Notes under the pieces: model-generated
What the model saw: the letters and a program-made list of their open reading frames with translations, nothing else
The model's database searches: none
What the model was told of the DNA's origin: nothing
In this document: in pieces, positions 1 to 13,647 of the stretch
Layout: each line of letters opens with the position of its first letter
Numbering within the stretch: the stretch's first letter is position 1
Assembly: GCF_009017415.1 (NCBI RefSeq)
Contig: NC_092405.1
Location: 2,790,001-2,854,000, forward strand
From: Aspergillus flavus
Lineage: Eukaryota; Ascomycota; Eurotiomycetes; Eurotiales; Aspergillaceae
Direction: 5' to 3'
Length of the DNA stretch: 64,000 nt
Translations under genes and position numbers: made by a program

Positions 1-877
1 AACTTTATTATAACTATAAAAAAATAAAATATATATTAAAAAATTATTAAAAAAAATAATTATTAATTAAATTAAAAATCTTAATAAATAAATATTATAG
101 AGAATAAAATAAAACTATAAAAAAATAAGATTTATATAATTTAATACTAATATAGACATTAATAAGCTATATAATAAAACTAGAGAAATCTATTATATTA
201 CTAAAATTAAGAGTTTAATTATAAATAAAATTAATAGAGAAATTAAAAATATATAGTTTAATACTAATATAAATTTATTAATAAAAAAATAGAATAATAT
301 AAAAAAATAAACTAAATAATAATAATTAGATTATATTAGATTAATTTATTACTTATACTAATTAAGCTATATAATTATATATTAATTAAAATTAAAATAA
401 TTTATAAAATATTATAGAGTAATAGTATAGTTAATTTAATAAAATTAAAATTAATAAATTAATTAACTATATAAATAATAAAACTAATAGATTTAAATAA
501 ATTAATAGTAAATTATAATATAAAACTATTATAGAATTAATTAAAAAATATATAAAATATATACTAATCTATTTTAAATATTAATTAATTAAATTAAATT
601 TTAATTAAAATTAATTTTTTAAATAAGAAATATAGTATTTAATAGATTAGCTATAATTCTAATATAGAGAGATTTTTTAAAATATTTAAAATACTAAAAA
701 ATCTCTAAAATAAAAATAAACATATATATTAATAAATTATAATATTTATTAATATGCTATAAAAAATACTATTATTAAAATAAAGAATATTTATATCTAG
801 ACTATACTAAATATAGTAAATTAAAATTAAGCTATTATAAAAGTAAGAGATTTTTATTAATTAAATTAATAATATAA
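1..877 (+). mobile_element. Left part of gypsy copy A' (split by insertion of A)
   Basis: This stretch is the reverse complement of about 5975-6730 inside element A, with many C/T and G/A differences. For example, the run around 655-760 mirrors 6110-6220. It stops at 877, where the LTR of A begins, and the inverted match resumes after A at 8359 with about 135 bp of A (roughly 5840-5975) not represented. It is therefore the left half of a second copy whose 5' LTR and Gag lie beyond the left edge. It is read on the plus strand and heavily mutated. Confidence 0.8.
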
Positions 878-1360
878 TATTACGCCCAGGGCTTTATTAT
901 TAAATCTAAGATTAGTTAGTAGACTATATTTTAAGAAATATTAATCTAAAGTTATTTTTTAACTTCTATTATTATTAGATTATAATCTTAGTAAAATAAA
1001 GATCGCCGTAGAACTTCTATTATTATTTAGATTACTATTAATACTAGACTTAAGTCTAAAAAACTAGATCTATTAAGTATATATACTTAATAGTTAAGAA
1101 AATATAAATAAATTAAAACGAGTTTTACTATTAAAAATAATTTTATAATAATAATATATAATATATATTCTAAATAACTAAATAAATTAATTATAAAAAA
1201 TTAAACTAAATATATAAATAAATATTTTTATATATTTTTATTTATTATATTACTATTATAATATTTTATATTAATAATATAATATATTTTATTAGTACTA
1301 TAAGCTTATTATATTATTAATATATTTAGTTATATTACTACTATAATATATATAACTATA
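878..1360 (-). repeat. 3' LTR of gypsy element A
   Basis: This matches 7852-8353 in direct orientation and the reverse complement of about 13150-13647. Shared landmarks are a CCCAGGGCTTT-like edge (CCCGGGACTTT in the least damaged copy) and a central AGATCTATTAAGTATATAT stretch. The copy at 7852-8353 carries an extra piece of about 35 bp near 8000-8040, a local duplication, which explains the length difference. It is the 3' LTR because the element is read on the minus strand. Confidence 0.82.
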
Positions 1361-4300
1361 TTATAGTAGCTAGTATTAGTATCTATAGTTTTTTCTAAAT
1401 AATTACTAAATAAATAATTTATTAAGTATTTTTTACTTAAAAATTAGTTATTATTATTCTATTATTATTTTATTTTATATATCTATCTTTAATAAAATAT
1501 ACTAGATAAAAATCTATAATATTATTCTTTTTTTTTTAGATTTTTATTTTTAAAAATATAAAGTTATAGTTTTATTTAAATAAAAGATATCTATTCTTAA
1601 CTTTTTTTTTATTTATATTTTAACTATATCTTTTAATTTTATTTATAAATCTAAGCTTTATTAATAAATTAAAAATAAAAGATTTTAAATAGTATTTTTT
1701 TATAAATATTATATCTATCTTTATTATTTTTATATTAAATCTAAAAATTCTAGTTATTATAATAAGTATATAAAAGTAAATAATACTTTTTATAAAATAT
1801 TTAAGTCTTTTTTTTCTAATACTAAATAGAAATGGTTTATAAAAATCTAAATTACTATTAAAAAAAAAGATTATTTTAGTAAAGCTTTTTTAATTATAAA
1901 AATAAAAATAATTATTATAAAAATATATAGATAATTTTATTATATATAATATTTAAAAAATTAAAAAATTTAAAGAATTAAAGTATTAAAAATAAAAAAA
2001 TATAAAATATAAAAAAAGTTGCGCTATTAAAAAACTATAATTTTTTATTTTAAAATTAATATATTTTTATGTAGTAATATTTAACTAATCACAATTTTTA
2101 GATTAGATTCTAGTTTAATTTAGTTAATAGATAATTCTTTTTTTTAAATAAATTTTAATTTTTTATTAATAATACTATTAAATTAGCTAGTAATAGTCTA
2201 TTAAATTTTTAGTAGATTTTTATAAATTTTTTAAAATATTATAATTTTTCTATTTTACTAAATAGTATAGTTTTTTATTAATTTATTTATATTTTAATAT
2301 TTTTTTAATTTTATTTTCTTTTTTTTTATTAAGTTTAATATTTATAGTAATTTTAATATTTTTTAATATAGATTTTAATAATAAGATATAAAATATAGAG
2401 TATATTTTTTATTAAATCTAATAATTTTAATTAATAATTAATATTATTAATTTATTTTTTAATTTTAAATAATTTAATTTTTTAATAATTAAGTTTTAAA
2501 TTTAATTATTTTATTTTAATATTTCTATAAAGTAAAAATTTTTTTTTTAAAAAATTAATCTTTTTTTATAATATTAATTATAGTATATTACCGCGCGATA
2601 GTTAAAAAATTTAATATTTAAAAATAATTAATTATATAAATTTTTTAATTATTACAATTATTTTTTTAGTAATAGATTATTTATTTTTTAATTTTTCTAT
2701 TATTTTAATATAATATCTATAATTTATATAAAAAAATATTATTTTTATTATTAAATATTTTATATTATTATATATAAACTATACTATTAATAATAGATTA
2801 ATCTAATTATTCTATTAATAATTAATATAATATTATAAATACTATTTAATTATCTAGTTTATTTTTTCTATTTAATTATTTTTTTATAGATAATATACTA
2901 TAGTTAATTTTTAATTTATTTTTATTAGATTTATAAGTAATTATTAAAATTTTAATATAAATAATTTATTTTAATTTAATATAATTTTTTTTAGTATTTT
3001 CTAATAAATAAAAATATAGTTAATAAGTAAATATATAAAATATATTATATTAAATATTAATTTATTTAATATTAAATAAATATATTTAATAGATTAATTT
3101 ATTATTATTATTATTATATTCTATTTTTTTAATTTAAATAATAATTTTATAAAGTTAATTATAATCTATTTTTAAAATTTTAAAAATATATCTAATAATT
3201 ATATAAGTCTATATAGTTTATATTTTATTAGTTTATTTTTAATATATATTTTATATTTATTAATATATTTTTTAATTTATTTTATTATATTTAGAAAATA
3301 GTAGTTTTTTATAATCTATTTTAATATTTTTTTAATGTTAAAATATTTTTATATTAGATTATTATAGTATTTCTAGATAATTATATTCTATAATTTTTAA
3401 AAAATCTAAATAAAATTTTAATAATATATAATTCTATTTTTATTTTATATAAATAATTTATTTTTTAATTTAAATTTTTTATTAGTACTCTATCTTTTTT
3501 ATTTACTTTTATAATAAAATAATAGATTAGATTTTTAATTTCTATTATTATTATTATAAATATTTATTTATTATATTTAATTAATTTATTTTTATATTAT
3601 TTTAATATTATAGTTTTAAGTATTTTTTTTTTAATTTTATAATTAGATCTTTAGTTTAAAATATTAGCTTAATTATTTTTTAATTTTTTATAATATTTAA
3701 TTTTAAAATTATATTATAATAATATTTTAGTCTATTTTATTTATTTTTATATAAATTTTTTTATAGTTATAAAATATATTAAATTCTTATAATTTAATTT
3801 TATAATAATCTAGTATTATTTTTTTTTAGATAAATTTTTTATTTTTTAAATATTAATATTATAGTTAATAATTCTTTATTATAAATATTATAGTTTAATT
3901 TTATTTAAATTAAGTTTCTAAATTTAAATATTATTAATTATAGCTTTTTATTTAATTTTATTTATACTATTTATGTATTAATTATATAATTAAATATATT
4001 TATTTTAATAATAATTTATTTAGCTAGATTATATTATATTAAAATTAATATAATAATAATTATTTTTTTTATTTTATTAAATATATTTTAGTATTTATTT
4101 ATTTATTTTTATTATTTTAATTTTTTAAATAAATTAAAAAATAGTACTAATTTATATATATATTAATTAATAAATTTTTAATAATAGTTTAGTAATTTAA
4201 TAAACTATTATAATTTTTTAAAATTAATTAGTTTTAATTATTTTTAAATAGTTTTTATTTTTTTTCTTTATTTATATTTTTTTAATAAATATTTAATATT

Positions 4301-4379
4301 TTAAAAATTAAATTTTTTAAATATAGAATTTATATTTTTTTAATTTAAATTATATTTCTATTTTCTATAATTTTCTTAA

Positions 4380-4500
4380 AACTATTTAAATATATTAAAT
4401 ATATTTTTTAAAATTATATAAAAAAATTAGAATATTATCTAGATATATAATAATAAATATATTAAAAATCTTTTCTAGTATTTTATTAATAAATCTTTAA
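4380..4500 (-). pseudogene. Gypsy reverse transcriptase catalytic motif of element A
   Basis: The minus-strand codons at 4445-4434 read Y-L-D-N and are followed by ILIFLYNFKKYI. This is the RIP-altered form of the YLDDILIFS block of Ty3/gypsy reverse transcriptases, with the second catalytic Asp changed to Asn (GAT to AAT). The equivalent place in A' (10286-10297, plus) reads YFNN, so the two copies were mutated independently. Distances from the motif to the 3' LTR are similar in both (about 3.1 and 2.9 kb). Confidence 0.8.
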
Positions 4501-5008
4501 AATAATATTAATATATTAATAAATTTAAAAAATATAATTAAATATTTATAATATTTATATTTTATTTAAAATATAGTTTTTTATTTTTTATTTTCTATAA
4601 TTTTAAAATAATAGTATATATCTATAATATTAAATTTTATAAATTATTTTATTTCTTTTATTTTATTTTATATTTTTATAATAAGTAGTAATAAATATTT
4701 ATTTTTAATTATAATTTTATTTAATAGTTAATAATTAATATATAGTTATAATTCTTTTTTTTAAATATAAATAATATATTATATTTTACTAAATTTTTTA
4801 ATAGTTAAATTTATTTTTTTTAAAATTTATTTATATATTATTTTTTTTTTAAATAGAAATAATATAATTATATAATCTATACTCTAGTAATTTATTTATT
4901 TATAGCTATTTAAATAGTTTTTAAAATATTTAATACTTTTTTAAATAGATTTAACTATTTTATAAAATTAATTATTAATTTTTAAAAGTTTAAAAATATT
5001 TAAAAATT

Positions 5009-5016
5009 ATTATTTA
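5009..5016 (-). other. Paralogous empty site of the MITE
   Basis: In the inverted sister copy, the sequence matching the MITE flanks runs without a break through a single ATTATTTA, the reverse complement of the TAAATAAT target. This shows directly that 9272-9656 plus one 8-bp copy was gained in A'. Confidence 0.85.
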
Positions 5017-7449
5017 ATTCTAATAATATCTAATTTATTTCTAATAAAAAATACTATTTTTTTTAATTTATTCTTTAGTAATATAATCTCTAGTTATTTT
5101 TATTTGTTAATAGATATTTATTCTATTAATTTAGCTAACTATTTTTTTTAAATATTAGATTACTACTATAATAATATTTTTTATAGAATTTTTTTTATAA
5201 TATTCTAATTATATTATTTAATTTTTTTACTATTAGTATATTTATTAATAAAAATATAGATATTATATTTTATATATAATTTTTTTAAATAATAGTAATT
5301 ATTTAAATAAAATATTTATTATTTCTAGTTTATTATTAGATTATAATCTTTAAACTATAAGATTTTTAATACTATATTATATTTATTTTTTAAAAATATA
5401 ATATTAAAAACTATATTTTTAATATATTATTTTATAGCTATTGTAATAGATACTATTTTAATTAAAATTTAATTAATTTTTAATTTTTAGCTGTCTAGTT
5501 TAAATAAAAATTTAATATTTTTTTTTATTATTTTTTAATCTTTATATTTTTTTTAATATTTTAATAATATAAAGTCATTTATTATATTTAAATCTATTAT
5601 TATTTATATTAATTTTCTATTAATAATAATAATTATAATACTATATTTTTTTATTTAATTATAGTAAGTATTCTTTAGTTTATATTATTCTATAACTAAA
5701 AATATATTATTTATTTTTAAATATAATAGTATATATAGTTATTATTAAAATATACTATTTAAAAATAATAATTATATATTAATTCTATTATATAATAATA
5801 ATATTTAAATTTATCTATACTATATATTTTATATATAATTAGATATTTATTATATTATTAATAATATTTATTTTAATTTTTAATATTTAAATTCTAGTAT
5901 TTATAATTTTAATATATATATTATTTTAATAATATTTTAAATAATTATAAAAATTTTCTAGAATTCTATATAATTTTATTAATTATATTATTAGTTTAAT
6001 TTATAAGAATTTTTTATCTTTATAATAATTTAATTTTAATCTATTATATTTAATATAGTCTAGATATTAATATTCTTTATTTTAATTATAATAATATTAT
6101 TTTTTATAATATATTAATAAATACTATAACTTATTAATATATATCTTTATTTTTATTTTAGAGATTTTCTAGTATTTTAAATATTTTAAAAAATCTTTTT
6201 ATATTAGAATTATAACTAATCTATTAAATATTATATTTTTTATTTAAAGAATTAATTTTAATTAAAACTTAATTTAATTAATTAATATTTAAAATAGATT
6301 TATTATATTAATTAATATTATAAAAATTATTTATTTTATAGATTAGTATATATTTTATATATTTTTTAATTAATTTTATAATAATTTTATACTATAATTT
6401 ACTATTAGTTTATTTAAATTTATTAATTTTATTATTTATATAATTAATTAATTTATTAATTTTATTTTTATTAAGTTAATTATACTATTACTCTATAGTA
6501 TTCTATAAATTATTTTAATTTAATTAATATATAGCTATATAGTTTAATTAATATAAATAATAAATTAATCTAGTATAATCTAATTATTATTATCAGATTT
6601 ATTTTTTTAATATTATTCTATATTTTTTATTAATAAATCTATATTAATATTAAGCTATATAATTTTAATTTTTCTACTAGTTTTATTTATAATTAGACTT
6701 TTAATTCTAGTAATATAATAATCTTTTTTAGTTTAACTATTAATAATATATATATCTATAGTAATATTTAATTATATTAATTCTTTATTTTTAGTTATAT
6801 TTAGTTATTAAGATAATCTATTCTATTACTATTAATTTTTTTTATTAATAGTTTTTTAATATATATTCTATTTTTCTATAATTAAAGTAAAGCTTTTTAT
6901 ATTTTTAATATTTCTTTTTCTTTTAAAAAATATTTTTTAATTAATTTTTTTAATAATATTTAATTCTATAAATTATAAATTATAAGAATTCTAGTATTCT
7001 TAGCTTTATAATTATATATATTTTTTTTATTTATATTATATTATTTAGTATAATTATTCTTTAATATATTATAGTTATTTTAATTCTTTTTTTTTAATTA
7101 AAATTATATAATTTATTATTAATTTTAATTATTTATTTAATTATTTTATAGAGTATATTAAATCTTTCTATTTAAATAAGCTTTTTTTAGATTTTTAATT
7201 TTAATAATTTTTTAAATTTAGTAATATATATATCTTTATTTTAATTTAGATAGATAATAATTTATATAAAGTTTAATACTAATTTATTAATAGATTTAAT
7301 ATATTATAATTATTAAAGTTTTTATTTTATATTTTAAATTATATTAATATCTTTAAAAGTCTATTTAAAATATTTCTTGAATATATTAAAGAATATAAAG
7401 ATTTTTTTGTTTTATTATTTTAATTTTCTTTTATTTTTTTATAATATTT

Positions 7450-7650
7450 TTAGATAAAGAATTTAAACTAATTAAACACTTTACTAATAAAATAAATAGA
7501 AATAAAATAGATTTTATTATTATTAGCTTTTATCTTACTATAGTTAATTCTAAAATATAATTCTAGTTAGATTAAAAATTCTTAAAATTTATTATATTAT
7601 TTATTAAATAGTTCTAGAGTTTTAATCTTAATAGTTTTAGCTATTAAATA
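7450..7650 (-). pseudogene. Gypsy Gag remnant of element A
   Basis: The minus strand translates, through stops, to a recognisable Gag (retrotrans_gag) core: a segment like EFLIQLELYFRINYSK is followed about 25 codons later by FNWFKFFIQKYY. This corresponds to the family pattern of a FLTQLELYF-type helix and a later WFEPF motif. The glutamines and tryptophans needed are read from TAA and TAG codons, as RIP would produce. It is non-functional. The alignment was made by eye, so the ends are approximate. Confidence 0.7.
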
Positions 7651-7851
7651 TATCTCTAGTTAAGTAATCTATTTCTAGAGCTAATTAATTATTTTAATTA
7701 ATTAAGTAGAGATTAAAGTTATAGTAAATATTGGTGCTAGATTACTAGTACTAGAGCTAGTAGCTATATCTTTTCTATTTATTTTTGATAATATATTTAT
7801 TAATATTTTAAGTCTAAATATAATTTAACTTATATAGACTAATAATTAATA

Positions 7852-8353
7852 TATTATATCCGGGGCTTTATTATTAAGTCTAAGATTAGTTAATAGACTA
7901 CGTTTTAAGAAGTATTAATCTAAAGTTATTCTTTAATTTCTAATATTATTGGGTTGTAGTCTTAGTAAGATAGGGATTATTATAAAACTTTTATTGTTAT
8001 TTAGATTATTATTAGTACTAGACTATTATTAATGTTAGATTTAAATTTAAAAAACTAGATTTATTAAGTATATATATTTAATAGTTAAAAAAATATAAAT
8101 AAATTAAGACTAGTTTTATTACTAAAAATAACTTTATAATAATAATATATAATATATATTCTAAGTAATTAAATAAATTAATTATAAAAAACTAAACTAA
8201 GTACATAAATAAATATTTTTATATATTTTTATTTATTATATTACTACTACAATTTCTTATATTAATAATATAATATATTTTATTAATACTATAAGCTTAT
8301 TATATTACTAATATATTTAGTTATATTACTACTATAATATATATTTAATTATA
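7852..8353 (-). repeat. 5' LTR of gypsy element A
   Basis: Direct-repeat partner of 878-1360. It begins TATTATATCCGGGGCTTT on the plus strand, which is the terminal end in minus-strand reading, and then runs through the same AGATTTATTAAGTATATAT landmark. It carries a short internal duplication around 8000-8040 (ATTATTAGTACTAGAC-like repeated). The Gag-like sequence starts about 200 bp inside it on the minus strand, which identifies it as the 5' LTR. Confidence 0.82.
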
Positions 8354-9271
8354 TATAAAATACATAATATAGATAGATTTAAATATTATAAAAAATTTAA
8401 ATTTATTAATTTAAATAGAATAAAAAAATATAAGAGAATATATTATTAATTGAAAAAAATAAATATTACTACTATATAATTAAATTAATATATAATTATT
8501 ATTTTTAAATAATATATTTTAATAATAATTATATATATTATTATATTTAAAAATAAATAGTATATTTTTAACTATAGAATAATATAAATTAAAAAATATT
8601 TACTATAATTAGATAAAAAAATATATTATTATTATTATTATTATTAATAAAAATCTAGTATAAATAATAATTAATTTAAATATAATAAATAGTTTTATAT
8701 TAAAATATAAAAAAAATATAAAAATTAAAAAATAATAAAAAAAAAAATATTAAATCTTTATTTAAACTAGATAACTAGAAATTAAAAATTAATTAAATTT
8801 TAATTAAAATAATATTTCTTATTATAGTTATAAAATAATATATTAAAAATTATATTTTTAATATTATATTTTTAATATTATATTTTTAAAAAATAAATAT
8901 AATATAGTATTAAAAATTTTATAGCTTAAAGATTATAATTTAATAATTAATTAAAAATAGTAGATATTTTATTTAAATATTTATTATTACTTAAAAAAAT
9001 TATATATAAAATATAATATATATATTTTTATTAATAAATATATTAATAATAAAAAAATTAAATAGTATAATTAAAATATTATAAAAAAAAGTTCTATAAA
9101 AAATATAATTATAGTAATAATTTAATATTTAAAAAAAATTAATTAGCTAAATTAATAGAATAGATATTTATTAATAAATAAAAATAACTAAAAATTATAA
9201 TACTAGGAAATAAATTAAAAAAATAATATTTTTTATTAAAAATAAATTAAATATTATTAAAGTTAAATAAT

Positions 9272-9397
9272 TAGAGTGGTACGGGTAACCCGAGAAACCC
9301 GACCCTAAATCTAGAAAACCCGCCCCGACCCGAAAAAGGTCATGTGATCTAAAAATCTAGAAAATCTAGATTTTTTTATATTTCTATATAGATCTAG

Positions 9398-9435
<38 letters not shown>

Positions 9436-9656
9436 CATTTCAATATATAGAAATGGTAGAGATATAGAGCTTTTAAAATCACTATACTAGGCCTAATTAG
9501 GTAAGGCGCCTGATTAATAAGCGACGCCTTACCTAACTAGGTTTAGCCTGTGGCTTGGCGGGGCCCCAACGAGTCGGGTTGATCTAGATTGGCCCGGGTT
9601 CGGGGTCGGGGCGGTTCCTAGATCTCGAACCCGAACCCGGCCCGAATACCACTCTA
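9272..9656. mobile_element. hAT-type MITE, 385 bp, GC-rich
   Basis: A sharply bounded GC-rich insert in RIP-wrecked DNA. The ends are inverted: TAGAGTGGTA at the left and TACCACTCTA at the right, and an imperfect inverted repeat of about 60 bp follows, rich in CCCGACCC-like blocks. Flanks are a perfect 8-bp duplication TAAATAAT (9264-9271 and 9657-9664). An 8-bp duplication and a TAGAGTGG-type end are hallmarks of the hAT superfamily. It has no ORF, so it is non-autonomous. Inside are an (AT)n run (about 9399-9429) and a hairpin (arms 9489-9508 and 9525-9544, 17 of 20 matching). The sister element A holds the empty site (ATTATTTA, 5009-5016, reverse complement). It was inserted after the host element had been mutated, or is too short to be RIPped. 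Confidence 0.9.
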
Positions 9657-10239
9657 TAAATAATAATTTCTAGATATTTTTAAATTTCTAGAAATTAATA
9701 ATAATTTTATAGAATAACTAAGTCTATTTAAAAAATTTTAAAAATTTTAAAAACTATTTAAATAACTATAAATAAATAAATCACTAGAATATAGACTATA
9801 TAATTATATTATTTTTATTTAAAAAAAAGATAATATATAAATAAATTTATTTAATATTAAAAAAAGAATTATAAATTTTTAAAAAAAATATAATAAAAAT
9901 AAATTTAAAAAAAAATAAATTTAATTATTAAAAAATCTAGTAAAATATAGTATATTATTTATATTTAAAAAAAAGAAGAATCATAACTATATATTAATTA
10001 TTAATTATTAAATAAAATTATAATTAAAAATAGATATTTATTATTATTTATTATAAAAATATAAAATAAAATAAAAAAATAAAATATTTTATAAAATTTA
10101 ATATTATAGATATATATTATTATTTTAGAATTATAAAAAATAAAAAATAAAAAATTATATTTTAAATAAAATATAGATAATATAAATATATAGTTATATT
10201 TTTTAGATTTATTAATATATTAATATTATTTTAAAGATT

Positions 10240-10360
10240 TATTAATAAAATATTAAAAAAGATTTTTAATATATTTATTATTATATATTTTAATAATATT
10301 TTAATTTTTTTTATAATTTTAAAAAAAACTATAAAAAATAAAAATATAATTAAAATTAAA
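10240..10360 (+). pseudogene. Gypsy reverse transcriptase catalytic motif of A'
   Basis: Codons at 10286-10297 read TAT TTT AAT AAT, Y-F-N-N, a RIP-mutated YLDD box. It is preceded by I-I (VVY in live elements) and followed by ILIFFYNFKKKL, matching the ILIFSDNLEEH region of gypsy RTs. Both catalytic aspartates have become asparagine, so no activity is possible. Confidence 0.78.
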
Positions 10361-13149
10361 AAAATATAAATTTTATATTTAAAAAAGTAAGTTTTTAGAA
10401 TATTAAATATTTATTAAAAAAATATAAATAAAAAAAATAAAAATTATTTAAAAATAGCTAGAATTAATTAATTTTAAAAAACTATAATAATTTATTAAAT
10501 TATTAAATTACTATTAAAAAATTATTAATTAATATATATATAAATTAGTATTACTTTTTAATTTATTTAAAAAATTAAAATAATAAAAATAAATAAATAA
10601 ATACTAAAATATATTTAATAAAATATAAAAAATAATTACTATTATACTAATTTTAATATAATATAATTTAATTAAAGAAACTATTATTAAAATTAATATA
10701 TTTAATTATATAATTAATATATAAATAGTATAAATAAAATTAAATAAAAAATTATAATTAATAATATTTAAATTTAAAAAACTAGTTAAAATAAAATTAA
10801 ATTATAATATTTATAATAAAAAATTATTATCTATAATATTAGTATTTAAAAAATAAAGAATTTATTTAAAAAAAATATAATATTAAATTATTATAAAATT
10901 AAATTATAAAAATCTAATATATTTTATAACTATAAAAAAATTTATATAAAAATAGATATAATAGATTAAAATATTATTATAATATAATTTTAAAATTAAA
11001 TATTATAAAAAATTAAAAAAATAGTTAAATTAATAATTTAAATTAAAAATCGAATTATAAAATTAAAAAAAATAATTAAATTTATAATATTAAAATAGTA
11101 TAAAAATAGATTAATTATATATAATAAATAAATACTTATAGTTATAATTATAGAAATTAAGAATTTAATCTAATATTTTATTATAAAAATAAATAGAAAA
11201 AATAAAATATTTATATAGAAATTAAAAATAAATAATAATTTATTTATTAAAAATAAAGATAAAATTATATATTATTAAAATTCTATTTAAATTTTTTAAA
11301 AGCTATAAAATATAATTATTTAAAAATATTATAATAATTTAATATAAAAATATTTAAAATTAAAAAATATTAAAATAAATTATAAAAAATTATTATTTTT
11401 TAAATATAGTAAAATAAATGAAAAAATATATTAAAAAATATAAAATATATATTAAATATATTTTATATTTTCTAAAAATAGATTATAATTAATTTTATAA
11501 AATTACTATGTAAATTAGAAAAATAGAATATAATAATAATAATAATAGATTATTTTAATAAATAAATTAATATTTAATATAGTATATTTTATATATCTAT
11601 TTATTAACTATATTTTTATTTATTGTAGAATACTAGAAAAAATTATATTAAATGAAAATAAATTATTTATATTAAAGTTTTAGTAATTATGTATAGATTT
11701 AATAAAGATAAATTAAAAATTAATTATAGTATATTATCTATAAAAAAATACTTAAATAAAAAATAAATTAAATAATTAAATAATATTTATAATACTATAT
11801 TAATTATTAATAAAATAATTAAAAAATTAAAAAATTAAAAAACTTATATAATTAATTATTTTTAAATATTAAATTTTTTAACTATTATATAATAATATAT
11901 TATAATTAATATTATAAAAAAAAATTTATTTTTTTAAAAAAAATATTTTTACTTTTTAAAAATATAAAAATAAAATAATTAAATTTAAAACTTAACTATT
12001 AAAAAATTAAATTATTTAAAATTAAAAAATAAATTAATAATATTAACTATTAATTAAAATTACTAGATTTAATAAAAAAATATATTCTATATTTTATATT
12101 TTATTATTAGAATCTATATTAAAAAATACTAAAATTACTAAAAATATTAAATTTAATAAAAAAAAATAGAATATAAAATTAAAAAAATATTAAAATATAA
12201 ATAAATTAATAGAAAACTATACTATTTAATAAAATAAAAAAATTATAGTATTCTAAAAAATTATAGTATTTTAAAAAATTTATAGAAATCTATTAAAAAT
12301 TTAATAGATTACTATTAGCTAATTTAATAGTATTACTAATAGAAAAATTAAAATTTATTTAAAAAAAATTATTTATTATCTAAATTAAACTAAAATTAAA
12401 TAATATTATATCAAAAAAATAGTATTTAATTTATTAATAAAATACTTTAATTTATAAAAATCATTAATATAAAACAAATTTTTTTTTTTAAATTATTTTA
12501 TAAATAAAAAATTATACTTTAATATATAATTACTATATTTTTTTAAAAAATATTATTATTTTTAAAAATAAAGAATTTTTAATATTATTTCTTATATTTT
12601 TGGAAAATACTTTAATTAATTTTATTAAATCTCTTTAAATTTAGCAATAATTTTTTTTAATTATAATAAAAATTCTTCTATTTATCCTTATTATAAAATT
12701 ATTTTAAATAGTTTTAATTATAATAAGTATACTTTATATAGTTTTTATTTTTAGAATTTATTATATAAAATTTATTATTCTAAATATAATAATTATAAAA
12801 ATTATTAATAATAGAATTATTAGCTAAAATTATATAATATTAAAGAAATTTATTTTACTTATATATCTTATTAAATATAAATATAATAAAAAAATATAGT
12901 AAAAAATTAAAAAAAATCTATTATCTAAATAAGTCTATAACTTTATATTTTTAAAAATAAAAATTTTAAAAAAAATAATATTATAGATTTTTATCTAGTA
13001 TATTTTATTAAAAATAGATATATTAAATAAAATAATAATAGAATAATAATAATTAATTTTTAAATAGAAAATATTTAATAAATTATTTATCTAATAATTA
13101 TTTAAAAAAAACTATAGATATTAATAATAGCTCTATTATATAATATCTA

Positions 13150-13647
13150 CTTTAATATTTACTTTAGAAAGAATATATTAGAAATATATAATACTATATA
13201 CTATAATTAAATATACTCTATTTTCTATTTTTAAAAGAATTATAATAGAAATAGATATTTAAGAATTTATAAAAATATTTATTTTATATATTTAATTTAA
13301 TTCTTTATAATTAATATATATTATTACTATAGAATTATTTTTAATAGTAAAATTAGTCTTAATTTATTTATACTTTTTTAACTATTAAATATATATATTT
13401 AATAGATCTAATTTTTTAAACTTAAGTCTAGTATTAACTATATTTCTATAATAATAGTAGTTTAGTATTAATTATATTTCTATAATAATAGTAGTCTAAT
13501 CTTAACTATATTTCTATAATAACAATAGCCTAGTATCGATGGTAATTTAGTCACAATAAAAGTTAAAGAATAACTTTAGATTAGTAACTCTTAAAATATG
13601 GTCTACTAACTAGTCTTAGACTTAATAACAAAGTCCCGGGTATAACA
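13150..13647 (+). repeat. 3' LTR of A' (least mutated copy of this LTR family)
   Basis: Reverse complement of the LTRs at 878-1360 and 7852-8353. The right third (about 13440-13647) keeps far more C and G than the other two copies, including GTCCCGGGTATAACA at the end, so it best shows the original terminus (5'-TGTTATACCCGGGAC on the minus strand). It contains a tandem piece TTTCTATAATAATAGTAGT repeated three times between 13441 and 13530, and lacks about 35 bp seen in the other copies. The left boundary is uncertain by tens of bases. Confidence 0.75.

Larger units (their letters stand above)
878..8353 (-). mobile_element. Ty3/gypsy LTR retrotransposon A, RIP-inactivated, nested in A'
   Basis: Two direct repeats of about 480-500 bp (878-1360 and 7852-8353) flank a 6.5-kb interior, the size of a gypsy element. 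Coding direction is minus: a mutated Gag is readable at about 7650-7450, and a reverse transcriptase active site YLDN (from YLDD) followed by ILIF lies at 4445-4434. The interior plus strand is T-rich, as expected for an A-rich coding strand on minus. The 5-bp sequence TATAA occurs on both sides (873-877 and 8354-8358) and may be the target duplication, although it is weak evidence in such AT-rich DNA. The element interrupts an inverted copy of its own family. No intact ORF remains. Confidence 0.85.
8359..13647 (+). mobile_element. Right part of gypsy copy A' with its 3' LTR
   Basis: Continuation of the A' copy after the nested element A. It is the inverted counterpart of 1361 to about 5840 and ends in an LTR (about 13150-13647) that is the reverse complement of the LTRs of A. 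The plus strand is A-rich. A reverse transcriptase motif YFNN (YLDD before RIP) followed by ILIFFYNFKK is readable at 10286 onward. A 385-bp MITE interrupts it at 9272-9656. All frames are destroyed. Confidence 0.82.
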
